Below, in pieces: positions 23,282 through 33,650 of a stretch of DNA of 64,000 nucleotides. A program made the translations under genes and the position numbers. Numbering within the stretch: position 1 is the stretch's first letter; the number at the start of each line of letters is the position of its first letter. The notes below the pieces were generated by a model. That model saw only the letters and a program-made list of their open reading frames with translations. It was not told the DNA's origin and did not search any database. This DNA is from Sympetrum striolatum (Eukaryota > Arthropoda > Insecta > Odonata > Libellulidae): contig OX388351.1 in assembly GCA_947579665.1 (NCBI GenBank), positions 53,886,939 through 53,950,938 on the forward strand. The letters run 5' to 3'.

Positions 23282-23358
23282 CACTCCTGGCCAAAATTAA
23301 CGCAGCACCTCCCTAGCAATCCTTACGGCCGGTGCTGCGTTAATTTTGGCCAGGACTG
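23282..23358. mobile_element. 77-bp Tc1/mariner-type miniature element
   Basis: Arms 23285-23309 and 23331-23355 are perfect 25-bp inverted repeats beginning TCCTGGCCAAAATTAACGC. With one mismatch the pairing reaches CAC/GTG at the ends. TA flanks both sides (23280-23281 and 23359-23360). Only 21 nt separate the arms. The end sequence and TA duplication are typical of Tc1/mariner elements. Non-coding. Confidence 0.88.
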
Positions 23359-23481
23359 TATATGCAATTGGGTCATTCCGAGATCAGAATACATTTACTC
23401 AGTTTACTGCTCTTAATACTTGCATTACTCAAAAGTACTTTGCAATAAGAGCAAACAGATTAAGTACTTAGCAACATAATA

Positions 23482-23570
23482 GTGCGGCATGCCTTTCTTG
23501 CTTCATCCGACTCCTGGGAAATAAGAGGAGGAACGCCGACAAAGATTGCTTTTGAAGATTTTAAACATCT
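23482..23570 (-). mobile_element. Harbinger-like MITE fragment (half copy)
   Basis: It is the inverted, diverged counterpart of the left half of the MITE at 27417-27651: GTGCGGCATGCC, GGGAAATAAGAGGAGGAAC, GACAAAG and GATTTTAAACATC occur in the same order. The other terminal half is not recognisable. Confidence 0.65.
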
Positions 23571-25349
23571 AAGTAAAAGCAACAAGATTCGATAAAAATA
23601 CCGTCATCAAGCTTAATTTATATACATCGTCATTATTTTTGTGATATTTCACAAAGCACTTCACATCAGATGGTATCCTAGCTATAATATAATTAAAGAA
23701 TTTATATGTACGTATATATAATATTAGGTAACAACTTGTTGACAGTTAACGGGAAATTTTAAAATTTGGAAAAGAGATATCGAATCTCTTTACTGAGAAA
23801 AGTTAACATATCACTTTTTGGCATAGTTTTTTATGAAGTTCCTCTAACCTTTAACCTTCTATTCCCATTATAGCTTCAATTTTTAAGCTCTCGAATGAAA
23901 CGGAAAACATCCGCTCCGAAATATGAATTTTTTTATTGGCTTTTTAACAAATATATATTAATTTTTCCGTGTTTTATTACAAAGAAACATAATATTTTTC
24001 ATATTTATATATTGTTTCTTTTAAACAACTTAAATTCAACACATATAGAATATGATATTTCACCATCTAATTCAATAAATCAAAAATTTAAGAATGAAAC
24101 AGCGATGAAGCTCTGTTAATATTTTGTACTTATATTCATATATGCAGATATTAAATTTGCGATGAATTTCCTGGAATTTCTACAAATAATGTTATATAAA
24201 AATAATATTTGACGATGCAAAATTCTAGGTCAGATATCTTTCGCTTTAATTTAATGCCAATTATATTCTCGGTTCTCGGAAATTCCTCCGTCTGCCAAGT
24301 TATGATGAAGAGAATTAAAGATGTATATGGAAATTAATTCTCGGAAACATCTTTAGCTTCGAGGCGATGTTAATTACGATATGCATTCCAATTGCCGAGG
24401 GGTCAGACGCCCGTTCCGTAAACATGATTCCTTGGCTGCTTCTCCTAAGTGAACCCTGAGTTCTTTTTCCGTATTCAAACCACGTTCGTACTCCGAGGAG
24501 GAGCAGAGTGCCAAATTGCCACCTGAGAAAGAGAAATTTTCTTCCGTCACATGCCATCTATCTGAATAAAGAATCTCTCCCTTTTTCTCTCTCTTCTCGA
24601 AACGTGTCTTGTTAGGAGCACTCTAAAAAGAAAAGAGGGAGGGAAAAAGTGAAACCATCTGTTTCGCGGAATCGCTAAAGATGCGCTTATGTCGAGGTTC
24701 CGTTTCCAAAGTGATCACGCATCTCTCTTTCCTATCCTCTTATCCGCTGATATTTGCATATTCGCGAACGTCTTGCTCGGGCGACGACGGTTAATAGCTC
24801 TTAAATTGACCTTTCGCTAAAAAGGGCACCTTTTCGGAAAAATTTGCCTCTGAGGAGATATAGGATATATAGGATTTTCGGAAGAATAATTAGAATAAAG
24901 TTAACAAACTTTAGTGATGTTTCGTGGAAATGGAAAAAATCCACGTTTATATGAAAAAACGATATACTTGTCTCTATATGTTGGGCAGACTTGCTGTAAT
25001 TTCACCATTAGAGCTTAAGAATATAAAAGATATTTTTTTAACGAGTTCACCCATTCTTATTTTGCGAAGAACATGTTGGAATGCAACCATTCTTCGAATT
25101 TTGCTCGCGAGATTTTGCACTTTACTAACAGAAGCCAAAGGCTCATTTTCTGGAGTTATTATAATCGTAGGTTTATGTGGAATCGGTAAAATGCTGATCA
25201 TTTTCATATGCTAATAATAAAATTCCTTAAATTTACTTAGAGCACAGCATTGCTTCATTATATTAAAGGCCCGCGCTATACACGACCGGCAATGTTTTAT
25301 CCCGATATTCAGGATGGTGTGTTTTGATGATGAAAATGAGTTTTTTTAC
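23571..25349. other. No recognised gene; mixed-composition patch at 24300-24850
   Basis: 23571-24290 is very AT-rich. 24300-24850 is of higher complexity (for example GCGACGACGGTTAATAGC), with overlapping 61-97 codon frames on both strands and no domain. It could be regulatory. Confidence 0.3.
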
Positions 25350-25690
25350 GACGATTGTCGCTTTGTAAAGAGTTACTACGATAAAGCAGTGAGTAATACT
25401 CTGATGATACAGGACGCGGAATCATTAGAAGATAGAAGACTAATTCAAAGGATAGACTTACTAAATAACTTCTGAGAAATTTCGTCTTCAGAAGATGTAA
25501 CCGATATAATGCGACTTCCCTGTCATGTGGGCCGTTCTGATACTGCCAGAAAGATTAGGGAAACATATGCTAGAACGAATAGTTTCAAGAATTCATTTTT
25601 TCCGCGAACGATACGCGAAAGCAATCGATTTGGAAAATAGAGTCAAGACGGTTTGCAGGGACCTAACATAGACATTGATAAGCCAAAGGC
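25350..25690 (+). pseudogene. Jockey/CR1-like LINE C-terminal remnant
   Basis: The plus strand reads 'RFVKSYYD' (about 25356), 'ESLEDRRLIQRIDLLNNF' (about 25418-25471), then after a stop 'CHVGRSDTARKIRETYARTNSFKNSFFPRTIRE' in parts (about 25524-25625). The combination 'W/ESLEDRR ... RT-S-K-SFFPRTIREWN' is the standard C-terminus of many insect LINE polymerases; here the W of 'REWN' is replaced. Stops and the lack of any upstream RT make it dead. A pyrimidine-rich 3' segment follows to about 25990, where another LINE tail lies in reverse. Confidence 0.75.
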
Positions 25691-25989
25691 TCAATTTCTT
25701 GAAACAGTTTGGGATCGTTTCACAAATTAATTCAGAGAAATGCACCAGTAGTTAACGAGCACCTTTTCCCTTCCCAATGCCTCGATGCATCCCAGCCCCT
25801 ACTGACTACGTTCCTTTTCCTGCAGTTCTGTTCTCCAACCCTTGACCTTAACCTTTCCTCTCTATCCTCCTTACTCCATATGTCTATTCCCTAAGTCCCA
25901 TTCTTTCTTCCAGTTTTTCTTGTGTTTTAATATCCTTACGGGTATGGATATGCCACCTAATAATAGCTACCAATCGCTGAAACGTCTAT

Positions 25990-26230
25990 AAGGTCTACAT
26001 TAAGGCGTCATTGAGACTAAAAAGTCTCTTCTTCCATCTAAACTTTCTTCAATAATATTATTACATAAAAGGTTTTGTGAAGGTGGATCGAAACGAAATA
26101 AAAAGGAGCGGATGTAAAAAAAACTTAAGGTGATATCTTAGGAAAAAAGATTCACTGCAGGAAAACACCAAAAAAAGGGGGGGTGTGATAAACCTGCGCA
26201 AATCTACTGGTAGTACAAGCTAAAATATGT
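25990..26230 (-). repeat. LINE-like 3' UTR and tail
   Basis: On the minus strand the order is CTACCAGTAGATTTGCGCAGG, a TGCAGTGAATCTTTTTTCC block, then AGATGGAAGAAGAGACTTTT and AGTCTCAATGACGCC. The same order appears on the plus strand at 57170-57400 (GGTAGGTTTGCGCAGG, TGCAATGGATTTTTTTCC, GATGGAAGAAGAGAC, GTCTCGCCCTAATAAAG). Two dispersed copies of one LINE 3' end are the simplest reading. Confidence 0.6.
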
Positions 26231-27416
26231 AAAAGAAAGCTGTGTATAACTTGGAAATTACAAAAGCAGTATTATAACAAAATTACAAAAATCATAGTAT
26301 TATCAAAAAATAAAAAAAGGAAAAATTGCAATAGTACTCTACGGGAATATAATATAGCAAAAAAATAAGGTAAAATATTCAAACGAAATTAAAAAAAATA
26401 ATAAAAAAGGAAAATTGCAGTAATGCACTACCAGAAAATAATAATTATAAAAAAATAAAATAAAACATTCAAATAAAAAAGTTTTTGAAAAGGAAACACT
26501 AAAAAATGACACGTGGTAAATTTAACTGGTAATTGAAAATGGATAATTAATAAATACGGATGAAATATTTTTATAAGAAGAAGCGTTGTCGTTCTTCTAT
26601 TAAAGCCATGTGGAACAAGTAGTACGTCTCTTTTCCTTTAAACATGGAGAATAGTGTTACCAGCCTTAACGTGTCACTAGGACGATTTCACAGTCTTTTC
26701 GAATTTCACAGCCTTGTTCTTTTGTTCCAAAAGAAAGGAATGTCCTGCATATATGAAAGGACGGACATCAAGCCAGCTTAAGATAGCGAGGAGTTTTTTA
26801 AATAAATGATTTCAAACAACAAAGAAAGAGGCAATTTTTAATACTCCTCTCGATTGGTAAACGTATCTTTTTCCAGGGCGGTTAAAATATAACTTTTCTT
26901 TCCTTTTAAAAGTACGCTTTATTCAGCAAATCCCGGTTATGCCAAAATTTTAAAAATCGGACGGATGGCCTCTTTCGTAATTTTTCCAGGCTAAAGATGC
27001 TTGTATGAAAATATGAAAGTGGATGAATGAAAATCATTCGTCTTAAATTGTTATAATCAGTTAATATGCTTGTATTTAATAATTTTGCACTTTCTATTGG
27101 TGAAAGACTTTACAAAATAAAGATTCATTAGAAAAAATTCACTACGAAAACTTAATGCTTAGACATATGAAAATAAAAAGAAAATTTTCATCGATTTCCT
27201 TCCTAAAGATATTAATTTTTTCTGCATATACAGTATTTTATGTTATATACCACTAATGTGCAACATTTTATATTATAATCTCTGTTTCAGCCGCTTCAAA
27301 AACAACGTCCATCTCCGGTTTCTATTTCCATTTCTGTTTTTCCTTCCACGTATATATACGTGTCATGCGGCTATTATTTCCGGTTTTAGTTTATCACTTC
27401 ACGACTCAATGGATTA
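26231..27416. other. AT-rich, nothing recognised
   Basis: 26231-26600 has A-rich, weakly repetitive sequence that may be the upstream part of the LINE copy. No gene seen to 27416. Confidence 0.35.
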
Positions 27417-27651
27417 GAGGTTTAAAATCTCCAAAAGCCTTCTTTGTAGGTGTTCCTCCTCTCACTTCCCGATAGTCCGAGAAGGCGAGAAAGGAATGCC
27501 GCACTTTTAGGATACCCAAAAAGAACTTTTTGTATCTTAAAAGTGCGACATTATTTACCTTACCTTATTTACCTTACCTTATTTACCTTACCTTACCGGG
27601 AAGTAAGAGGAGGAACACCTACAAAGGGGGCTTTTGGAGTTTTTAAACCTC
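27417..27651. mobile_element. 235-bp Harbinger-like MITE
   Basis: 55-bp terminal inverted repeats (27417-27471 and 27597-27651) start GAGGTTTAAAATCTCC and match at nearly all positions. A TTA trinucleotide borders both sides, the duplication expected of PIF/Harbinger elements. The middle contains a second, nested hairpin (27501-27515 with 27532-27546, GCACTTTTAGGATAC) and about three copies of a 14-bp unit TTTACCTTACCTTA (about 27553-27596). The 156-codon frame crossing it is chance. A half copy lies at 23482-23570. Confidence 0.85.
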
Positions 27652-28000
27652 TTATTCATAAACAGCCACGTTCCAATATTTCATTCTTTACTGTTCAATG
27701 GGTAAATATTCCGGTTTCCGTTAATTTGCAGTTATATTTACTCGGTTTTCCTTTCTTTTGTCATACCAATAAAATTGACGAACTTTTCTCCAGTGACATC
27801 CGGTTTCAGGTTTCAGTATTTGGTTTATTTTCCTGTTTTCACTGTAATAAAAATAATGGTATTTCAGCAGTCACGCTCATTTTCAATTTCTCTGGCACTA
27901 AAGATGATGTCAGTCTTTAAATCGATTATTCGCAAAACGTTTTGGCATGAAGCTCAATCGAATCCAAAATTGTTATAATGCGGTTTTTCTGTGGGGTTTT
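27652..28000. other. AT-rich, nothing recognised
   Basis: Simple sequence dominated by T and TTTC runs. No supported gene. Confidence 0.35.
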
Positions 28001-28760
28001 CGGAAGGAAGAGTGCAGCCTCTCGGAAAGCGTTTATTCAAAAATCTCGCGCGAGATGGAAACCAATTTGAAGCCCCTCTTTCATCCGAACATTCGCATTC
28101 ATTACACGGGGAAATAAAGGACTTTTTAATTAAACCATTCCCAATCCCCCTCCACTACATTTTTCTCGCGTTGTTCCTGCCCTTTTGTTTCTATTTTCCT
28201 TAATTTCCCAACCCTTCTCCTTCCCTCCCTATCGCCCCATCTCATCCTTTGCCTTTCTCCGTCTTTCCTCCCCGAAAAAACCGCTAATGTTGACGAAAGA
28301 TGTTTCCCGAAGCATTTTTATCTCTCTCCCTCCACCCCTTTCTTTCTTTGCGCCAAAGTTTTTTCCTTCCTGCGGTTCCCCGGGGGAAGAATCCCCCGTT
28401 AAAACAATCGCCTCCCGTAAATCCGGCCGCGATCTCCCTCAAGATAGCGTCGCACTGCGAGTCTTTTTTGTTTCCAGGTTTCGCTAATTTTTGCTACGTC
28501 GGCGGCAATAAAAAAGCAAATTTCCGCGCAGCTCAAGATTCAGCGATATGCGATATCAAGGGGTTTGGAAACGAATGTAATTCTCTCTCCGAACGCATTT
28601 GGCTTAGGGAAAAATAGCGGCTGTGTTCTATAACAATATCGCGGCTGTGGATTAAGCTCTATCGGACTTTTCAACGGGGACACGGTTTCTTAAACAAAGA
28701 GGTTCCCCCGAATCGTTCGCCATAAAACTTCACCGCTACAAAGGGATGAAACACTAGAGG
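28001..28760. other. CpG-rich island without a recognised gene
   Basis: CpG and pyrimidine-rich sequence (AATCTCGCGCGAGATGG, AATCCGGCCGCGATCTC) with overlapping 70-105 codon frames that lack domains. A 17-nt palindrome-like ATCTCGCGCGAGAT lies near 28043. Candidate promoter, enhancer or non-coding exon. Confidence 0.35.
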
Positions 28761-31604
28761 AAACAATTGTTCCATCATCAGCTCTTTCGAATAAAACCCG
28801 TTTCATTCTTAATACATCGGCTTTAGGTCTACCTTCAGTGGTGTAATATTACCTACTATATTGCTTGGAATCATTTCCTCCATTTCCCATGATAGGAGTT
28901 TCACAAAGGATTTTGCACACTTCGGCTGGTTTAGTCAACGATGATTAGCATTTCAATCAATTACCATCGATGTTAGAATGAATATAAAATATAAATATGA
29001 CTACTCAGTCAATCTTAAAACATAAGTTTTTTTAAACTTTTGAATGCGTTTTTTAAGCTCATAATTTAACATTTTAATTTTATATGGGATGAATGAAATA
29101 AAATAAAATTTATCCACACATAATCTTGCCATTATCGCCGTCAGCTAAGAAAATTTGCGTGAGTGAACAAGCTAGGAGTGAGGATGGACATGGAATGAGG
29201 TAGTTTTCCCTTGATATATTTTCTGAGGCAGCATATCATGAAAGGAATAACTCCATATAGTAGGGCTTACACTGGTTCAGTGTATTTATAAATTAAAACT
29301 TGATTTGTAATGTAAGGTTAAACAATGTTGCAGTTAGGAACCTGCTCAAAAGCAATTTTGCCTAACGGGACCAATGAGTTTTAGTATAAATTAAGTATAT
29401 TTGGAATAATCTGGGTTTTTGTATATTGTTACAGAAAGTGATGCTTTATATACTTTAACCCTTGTTGTGGATGTTCGGTTGATTAAAGTATTAGTTAACA
29501 TTTTGTTTTCCTAAAAAAAATTTAAGTTATTTTGTATATCTAATAGTGTATATTAAAATTTTAGTTTAATGGTCAATGTTTAGTGATATATAATTTTTTA
29601 TTATCTTGGCAATCTTTTCTGACATACCTTTTAAACACGAAGTTTTTGATAATTTAAATTTATTAATGTTACTGTAAAATGGATTCTGATTGCAAGGTAT
29701 TGTCTGAGGCATAGAAGGGATGCATTTTAGACTCATATTTATTTTAGAAGCTTAAGTTGGAGGGTAAGGAGGCAACGGGAAACTCATTTTTTCTCTGCTA
29801 TTAATTTCAGTACTTAAGTTAAAATCTAATTAGTTCGCTTTGGATTTTTTCCTCGTCTTGAGATTCTTTTCCGACTTCCTGCGTTCATGCCTTACATTGA
29901 TGAAAAAGTTAAATATACCGAAGGCAGACTACAATTTTTCCGTGATTAAATTTCTAGTTACTCACCAGGACTCATGCACAAAAGTTTGCGTAGCAGAATT
30001 CGTACTATTTATAGAAAGATATTTTTTTCAATTTCATCGTTCGTACGGAGAAGAAAGGAACGTTAGTCAGAGCTACTCACTATCTCAATCAAAGAAGATC
30101 AAAGAGTTAATAAGTCCATATAAGTTTAATTAGAGGAAAATGCTACCTCCTGCAACGTCTAATTTATTTCCTTTGGCGCTCTCCTTTTGCCATTAGTTCC
30201 GATGCATACTTTGCCTACGCTCTCTCCTCGCACAATATACTCACCGTAGCTCATGATATAGGTCAGGATATTCACGTTTGATGGACCTGCTCGAACCGCT
30301 TAGGCCTATGGTAGGCCGTTCAAAATGAGACCGCCGTACAAGAGCTGATATATTTTTTGGCGATACATACCGGAAGATAAATCGGGTTAACATCAAACGC
30401 GAGGATTTCCGCATCGACATTGTTTGGCGGTATGGGAGAGGTCAGACGACCATGCCTTTATAATTCAGCTCCCTTTGCATCTAGGCCACGGATCTATCGT
30501 CCAAATTAATAGCAGGCCGACGTCAGTGATAATTTTTAGGCATTTGAATGAATCAAAGCTGCCAGCACTTTGAAGGCCCCTCTCAAAAGGGAAATCATTG
30601 AAGAGAACGGTTGACTTTATTTGCTGGTTTTGTTTTGATGAGAGAATAGACGATGCGGGAAAGGTGAGAAATCAGCTTTGTGAATGACAAATGTAACCAT
30701 AACCCGTATTAAATTGTGTACAACGAAGCGTATTCAAGTTTATGTATAATACTGTTATAGACAGTTATTAAGTACAATTCAGGTTTATTTTAGTCCGTAG
30801 CTAATCAATTATTATCAAATTCAATCACTTCGGCCTTCACTTGGTGGAAATTTATCTTAGAAACATTAAATGAAAATTAACTATGACTTAATTCCTTAAT
30901 TAAAGAAAACATTCTGCTGATTTCGACGTTACAAACTGTCACACCTGAAAATGCCGTAGTGAATTAAAAACTGGTGGTGTACTTAAAAAATGGCGGAATA
31001 AAGTCATAATTTACTTTTATCTTATATGTTTAATTGATATTAATTTCATTTAAACTATAGAATTTATTAAACTTTTTGATAATTTAAGATTTTCCCGAAA
31101 ACGCCTCTTCGGAAATGTTTCCTTTATTAAGCTATTAAGTTTAATTTTATCAGGTCTTTTACTGATAATTCCGTAAATTTAAATTGTGTAAGAATATGAA
31201 AAAGTATAAGTGTAACATAATACAATCAGAATGTTAGGCTGGGTTCTATATTTAATTCATTTGGACGATAACTTGCGTGTAAGTTGCACGTAAAATTTAT
31301 ATAGGTGGTGATAGGAACTTTGTTAAAGGACTTCATTGGTAAAAAGCTCTTTGTTGAGAAGATATCGTATGACGTATTACTCTCCGGAGGTTTTGCATAG
31401 ATTTTCATACGGAACAAGATGAATAGGTGTCAGGAAAGTGAGCGACAGTACCTCGAACTCCACAATGAACGGAATCTGCTTCGAACAGCACGAACTGAGA
31501 TAATTGCGAATAATAATAAAATTCGAGCCTAAAAAAATCACGTTTCTATGAAATAACATTCCCGGAAATTTATGAAAGATATCGGTGTGGAAAAATTTAG
31601 CTAA
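28761..31604. other. Mostly AT-rich, nothing recognised
   Basis: No domain-bearing frame. The 97-codon frame at 29840-30133 has no recognisable motif. 30170-30560 is of mixed composition. No repeat ends found. Confidence 0.35.
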
Positions 31605-31639
31605 AAGTTTCTATAGAATTTTGAACTCTATAGAAACTT
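31605..31639. repeat. 13-bp perfect hairpin
   Basis: AAGTTTCTATAGA (31605-31617) and TCTATAGAAACTT (31627-31639) are exact reverse complements around a 9-nt loop. Confidence 0.85.
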
Positions 31640-31674
31640 GATATTGAATTTGATTCGCTATAATCCCTTTATCG

Positions 31675-31835
31675 AATAAGGAAAGGGTTAAGGTGACTTT
31701 GCACATAAGGGCGTGCACCCAGGAAAATTCCCAAGGAAGAACGAACTTGAAAAAAGTCTGACTGGGCCGGGAATCGAACCCGGGATCTTCCTCTAACCGG
31801 GAGGCAGACTTTTTTCAAGTTCGTTTTTCCTTGGG
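31675..31835 (-). mobile_element. Two-armed SINE, copy C (short form)
   Basis: A 161-bp insertion with a perfect 13-bp target duplication AATCCCTTTATCG (31662-31674 and 31836-31848). On the minus strand it begins CCAAGGAAAAACGAACTTG, followed directly by the tRNA-like piece with GGTTAGAGGAAGATC and a B-box GGGTTCGATTCCC. It then runs through CAGACTTTTTTCAAG and the full tail TGGGTGCACGCCC to ACCCTTTCCTTATT. The A-box and centre present in copies A and B are absent, yet the 5' inverted copy of the 3' domain is kept, starting at the same place. Confidence 0.88.
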
Positions 31836-31848
31836 AATCCCTTTATCG

Positions 31849-32454
31849 CTTTGAAATCCTTATTATCAAAGTCCGTACTGCGTAGAATGAGTGTTTCATT
31901 CACAACACTGCCTAGCGCATCCTAGAATCCTCACTTATCAACATCAACAGTTATTACTAATCCTCAAAGAGGGTGGTTTCAAATCGTGATGAAGTGAAGC
32001 AGTAGTATGCACATGATGTTGAGCCTGGGAGAGGTGATTGGAGAGAATTTCTTACAAAAGTCAGCGTTTGTAGGATTGTCTGCAAAAGCGCCGGGGCTTG
32101 TGCATTCTCTGCATCATTATTGCAATTACTTTTACCATTGATTCACTTTCCCAATGTCTCCAGAAAAATCCGTTTATTGGACACTTAGGGATTAGGACGT
32201 ACACAACAGGAATAAAGGGAAGGATGAAAACGTACTTTAACCAGGAAAAACCTGAGCTATCGGGACTCGAATCCTGGTTATTGGCTAGTATGTCGAGCAT
32301 TTTTTCACCGAGGTTTTTGTTGCTACTGTGCTGAATTTGATCCGAAATTATGGAAACAACTCTCGATAAAGGAATCAGGAAAAAATTGGTGTAACCTTGG
32401 TTTGTAGTATTTTGCTGTATTGGTATGAAACTTAGACCTTAGAATTAGAGAAAT
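31849..32454. other. No recognised gene
   Basis: Overlapping frames of 78-79 codons on opposite strands at 32061-32334 without domains. No repeat ends found. Confidence 0.35.
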
Positions 32455-32660
32455 AAAAAATATGGAGGCATTCGAGACGTGGTTGTTGCGTTGAATGCAA
32501 AATATGAGTGGATAAAATAAGTAGAACAAATATTAAGAGGAGAAAGACTAATATAGAAAGTAATCGAGTATAGCATTAAGACAGAGAGAAGGACAAAGGC
32601 AGAAGTTTTTTGGTGATCTAAAGGGTGCGTATGTTACCAAAAAAAGAAATATATTGAATC
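32455..32660 (+). pseudogene. LINE RT C-terminal remnant
   Basis: In broken frames the plus strand reads 'EAFETWLLR' and 'QNMSG', then 'ILRGERL'-like and 'KVIEYSIKTERRTKAE' segments. This is the same region as the LINE remnant at 5.9-6.2 kb ('EAFEILVWRR ... ILRAERRLL'). It is heavily mutated. Confidence 0.5.
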
Positions 32661-32829
32661 GAACAAGGGATTATTAACCTATCAAAAGATAGAATTGATA
32701 TGTATGCGTAAATATTTTTGGTAATAGAAAATCTTGATCTTGCTGGTATCAAATAAAATGAAAGTATTTCCTATTGGCAGATACTTAGAGATAAGCCTTT
32801 TAGAGCAATTTGCAGGAGAATTTTGATTT

Positions 32830-33300
32830 AAATAGTCACACATTTATCGACCGAACCGAATCAGTAACGAATCCGCGGCATTAACCTTGACGACAGGCGT
32901 ACAATAATTCTCGCTTTCGACGCCCGATATTAAAATACAGAATTTATATGAATGGATATCGTTTTTTCGTATAATTTCTCACAAATCCATAAAATCGGGT
33001 GATGAATATCGACGATGCTTTTTTACGAGCTCGCCAAAGCGGCAAACGGAATAATTTGCGACCTTTCGCCGCATTTCATTTAGGCAAGTTTTCGCGGTCC
33101 GGATACTATTAATTAACAGGAATTACGACGCTGAGGAAGGGTAATTAAATGTACCCGGGCTATATTTATCGATACCATTATGTATCCGACATTTCATTAT
33201 ACGTAACTCGATGTCGAAGAGGAGTTAATAATCCGCTTCGTAGAGAAAATCAAAAAGGTTTAATTTCAGCGGAAATCTCATTTATGGCTGGGAGCATCAA
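32830..33300. other. Candidate regulatory island
   Basis: A repeat-free patch of mixed composition with several homeodomain-type cores (ATTAATTAAC at about 33108, GTAATTAAAT at about 33141) beside GC-richer words (TTCGCGGTCCGG, GTACCCGGGC). No coding frame. Inference only. Confidence 0.3.
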
Positions 33301-33464
33301 ATAATGTTTACATCTTATATTTTCTGTGGAGTGATATGAGGTTTTATACGCAGTAAATCATCAAACGACGAGGCCAAAATGAGCGTGGAGTAGTAGTATG
33401 AGCATATTGCCTGTAGCTAAATAGTGGATAGTAACTTCAAAAATAAGTAATTCGGCTTTAGAGG

Positions 33465-33650
33465 CGTTGGGATTAGTCTGCGAGCCTAAAAAAACAACGA
33501 AATCCTGGGTTCGAATCCTAGTTAGCGTTTGGTTGTTGGTGATTATGACTGCGATCGACTCTAATCATCTTTCCTCCTCTACAAGGGATGCTGTGGGTGG
33601 CATCTTTTCCTACTTGAACTTTATCTTCTTCAAATCTCATTTCTAAACGA
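33465..33650 (+). repeat. tRNA-like SINE candidate
   Basis: A clear B-box, GGGTTCGAATCC, lies at about 33508-33519 in CCTGGGTTCGAATCCTAG. GGGATTAGTCTGCGAG upstream could be a weak A-box. The downstream sequence ends in an AATAAAATGG stretch. No target duplication located. Confidence 0.4.

Noticed and set aside
27450..27920. 156-codon plus frame
   Set aside because: It crosses the inverted-repeat MITE and its TTTACCTTACC tandem array, so it is a chance frame.
28300..28617. 105-codon frame in the CpG-rich island at 28 kb
   Set aside because: Low-complexity start, competing overlapping frame of 100 codons and no domain; kept only as an unassigned island.
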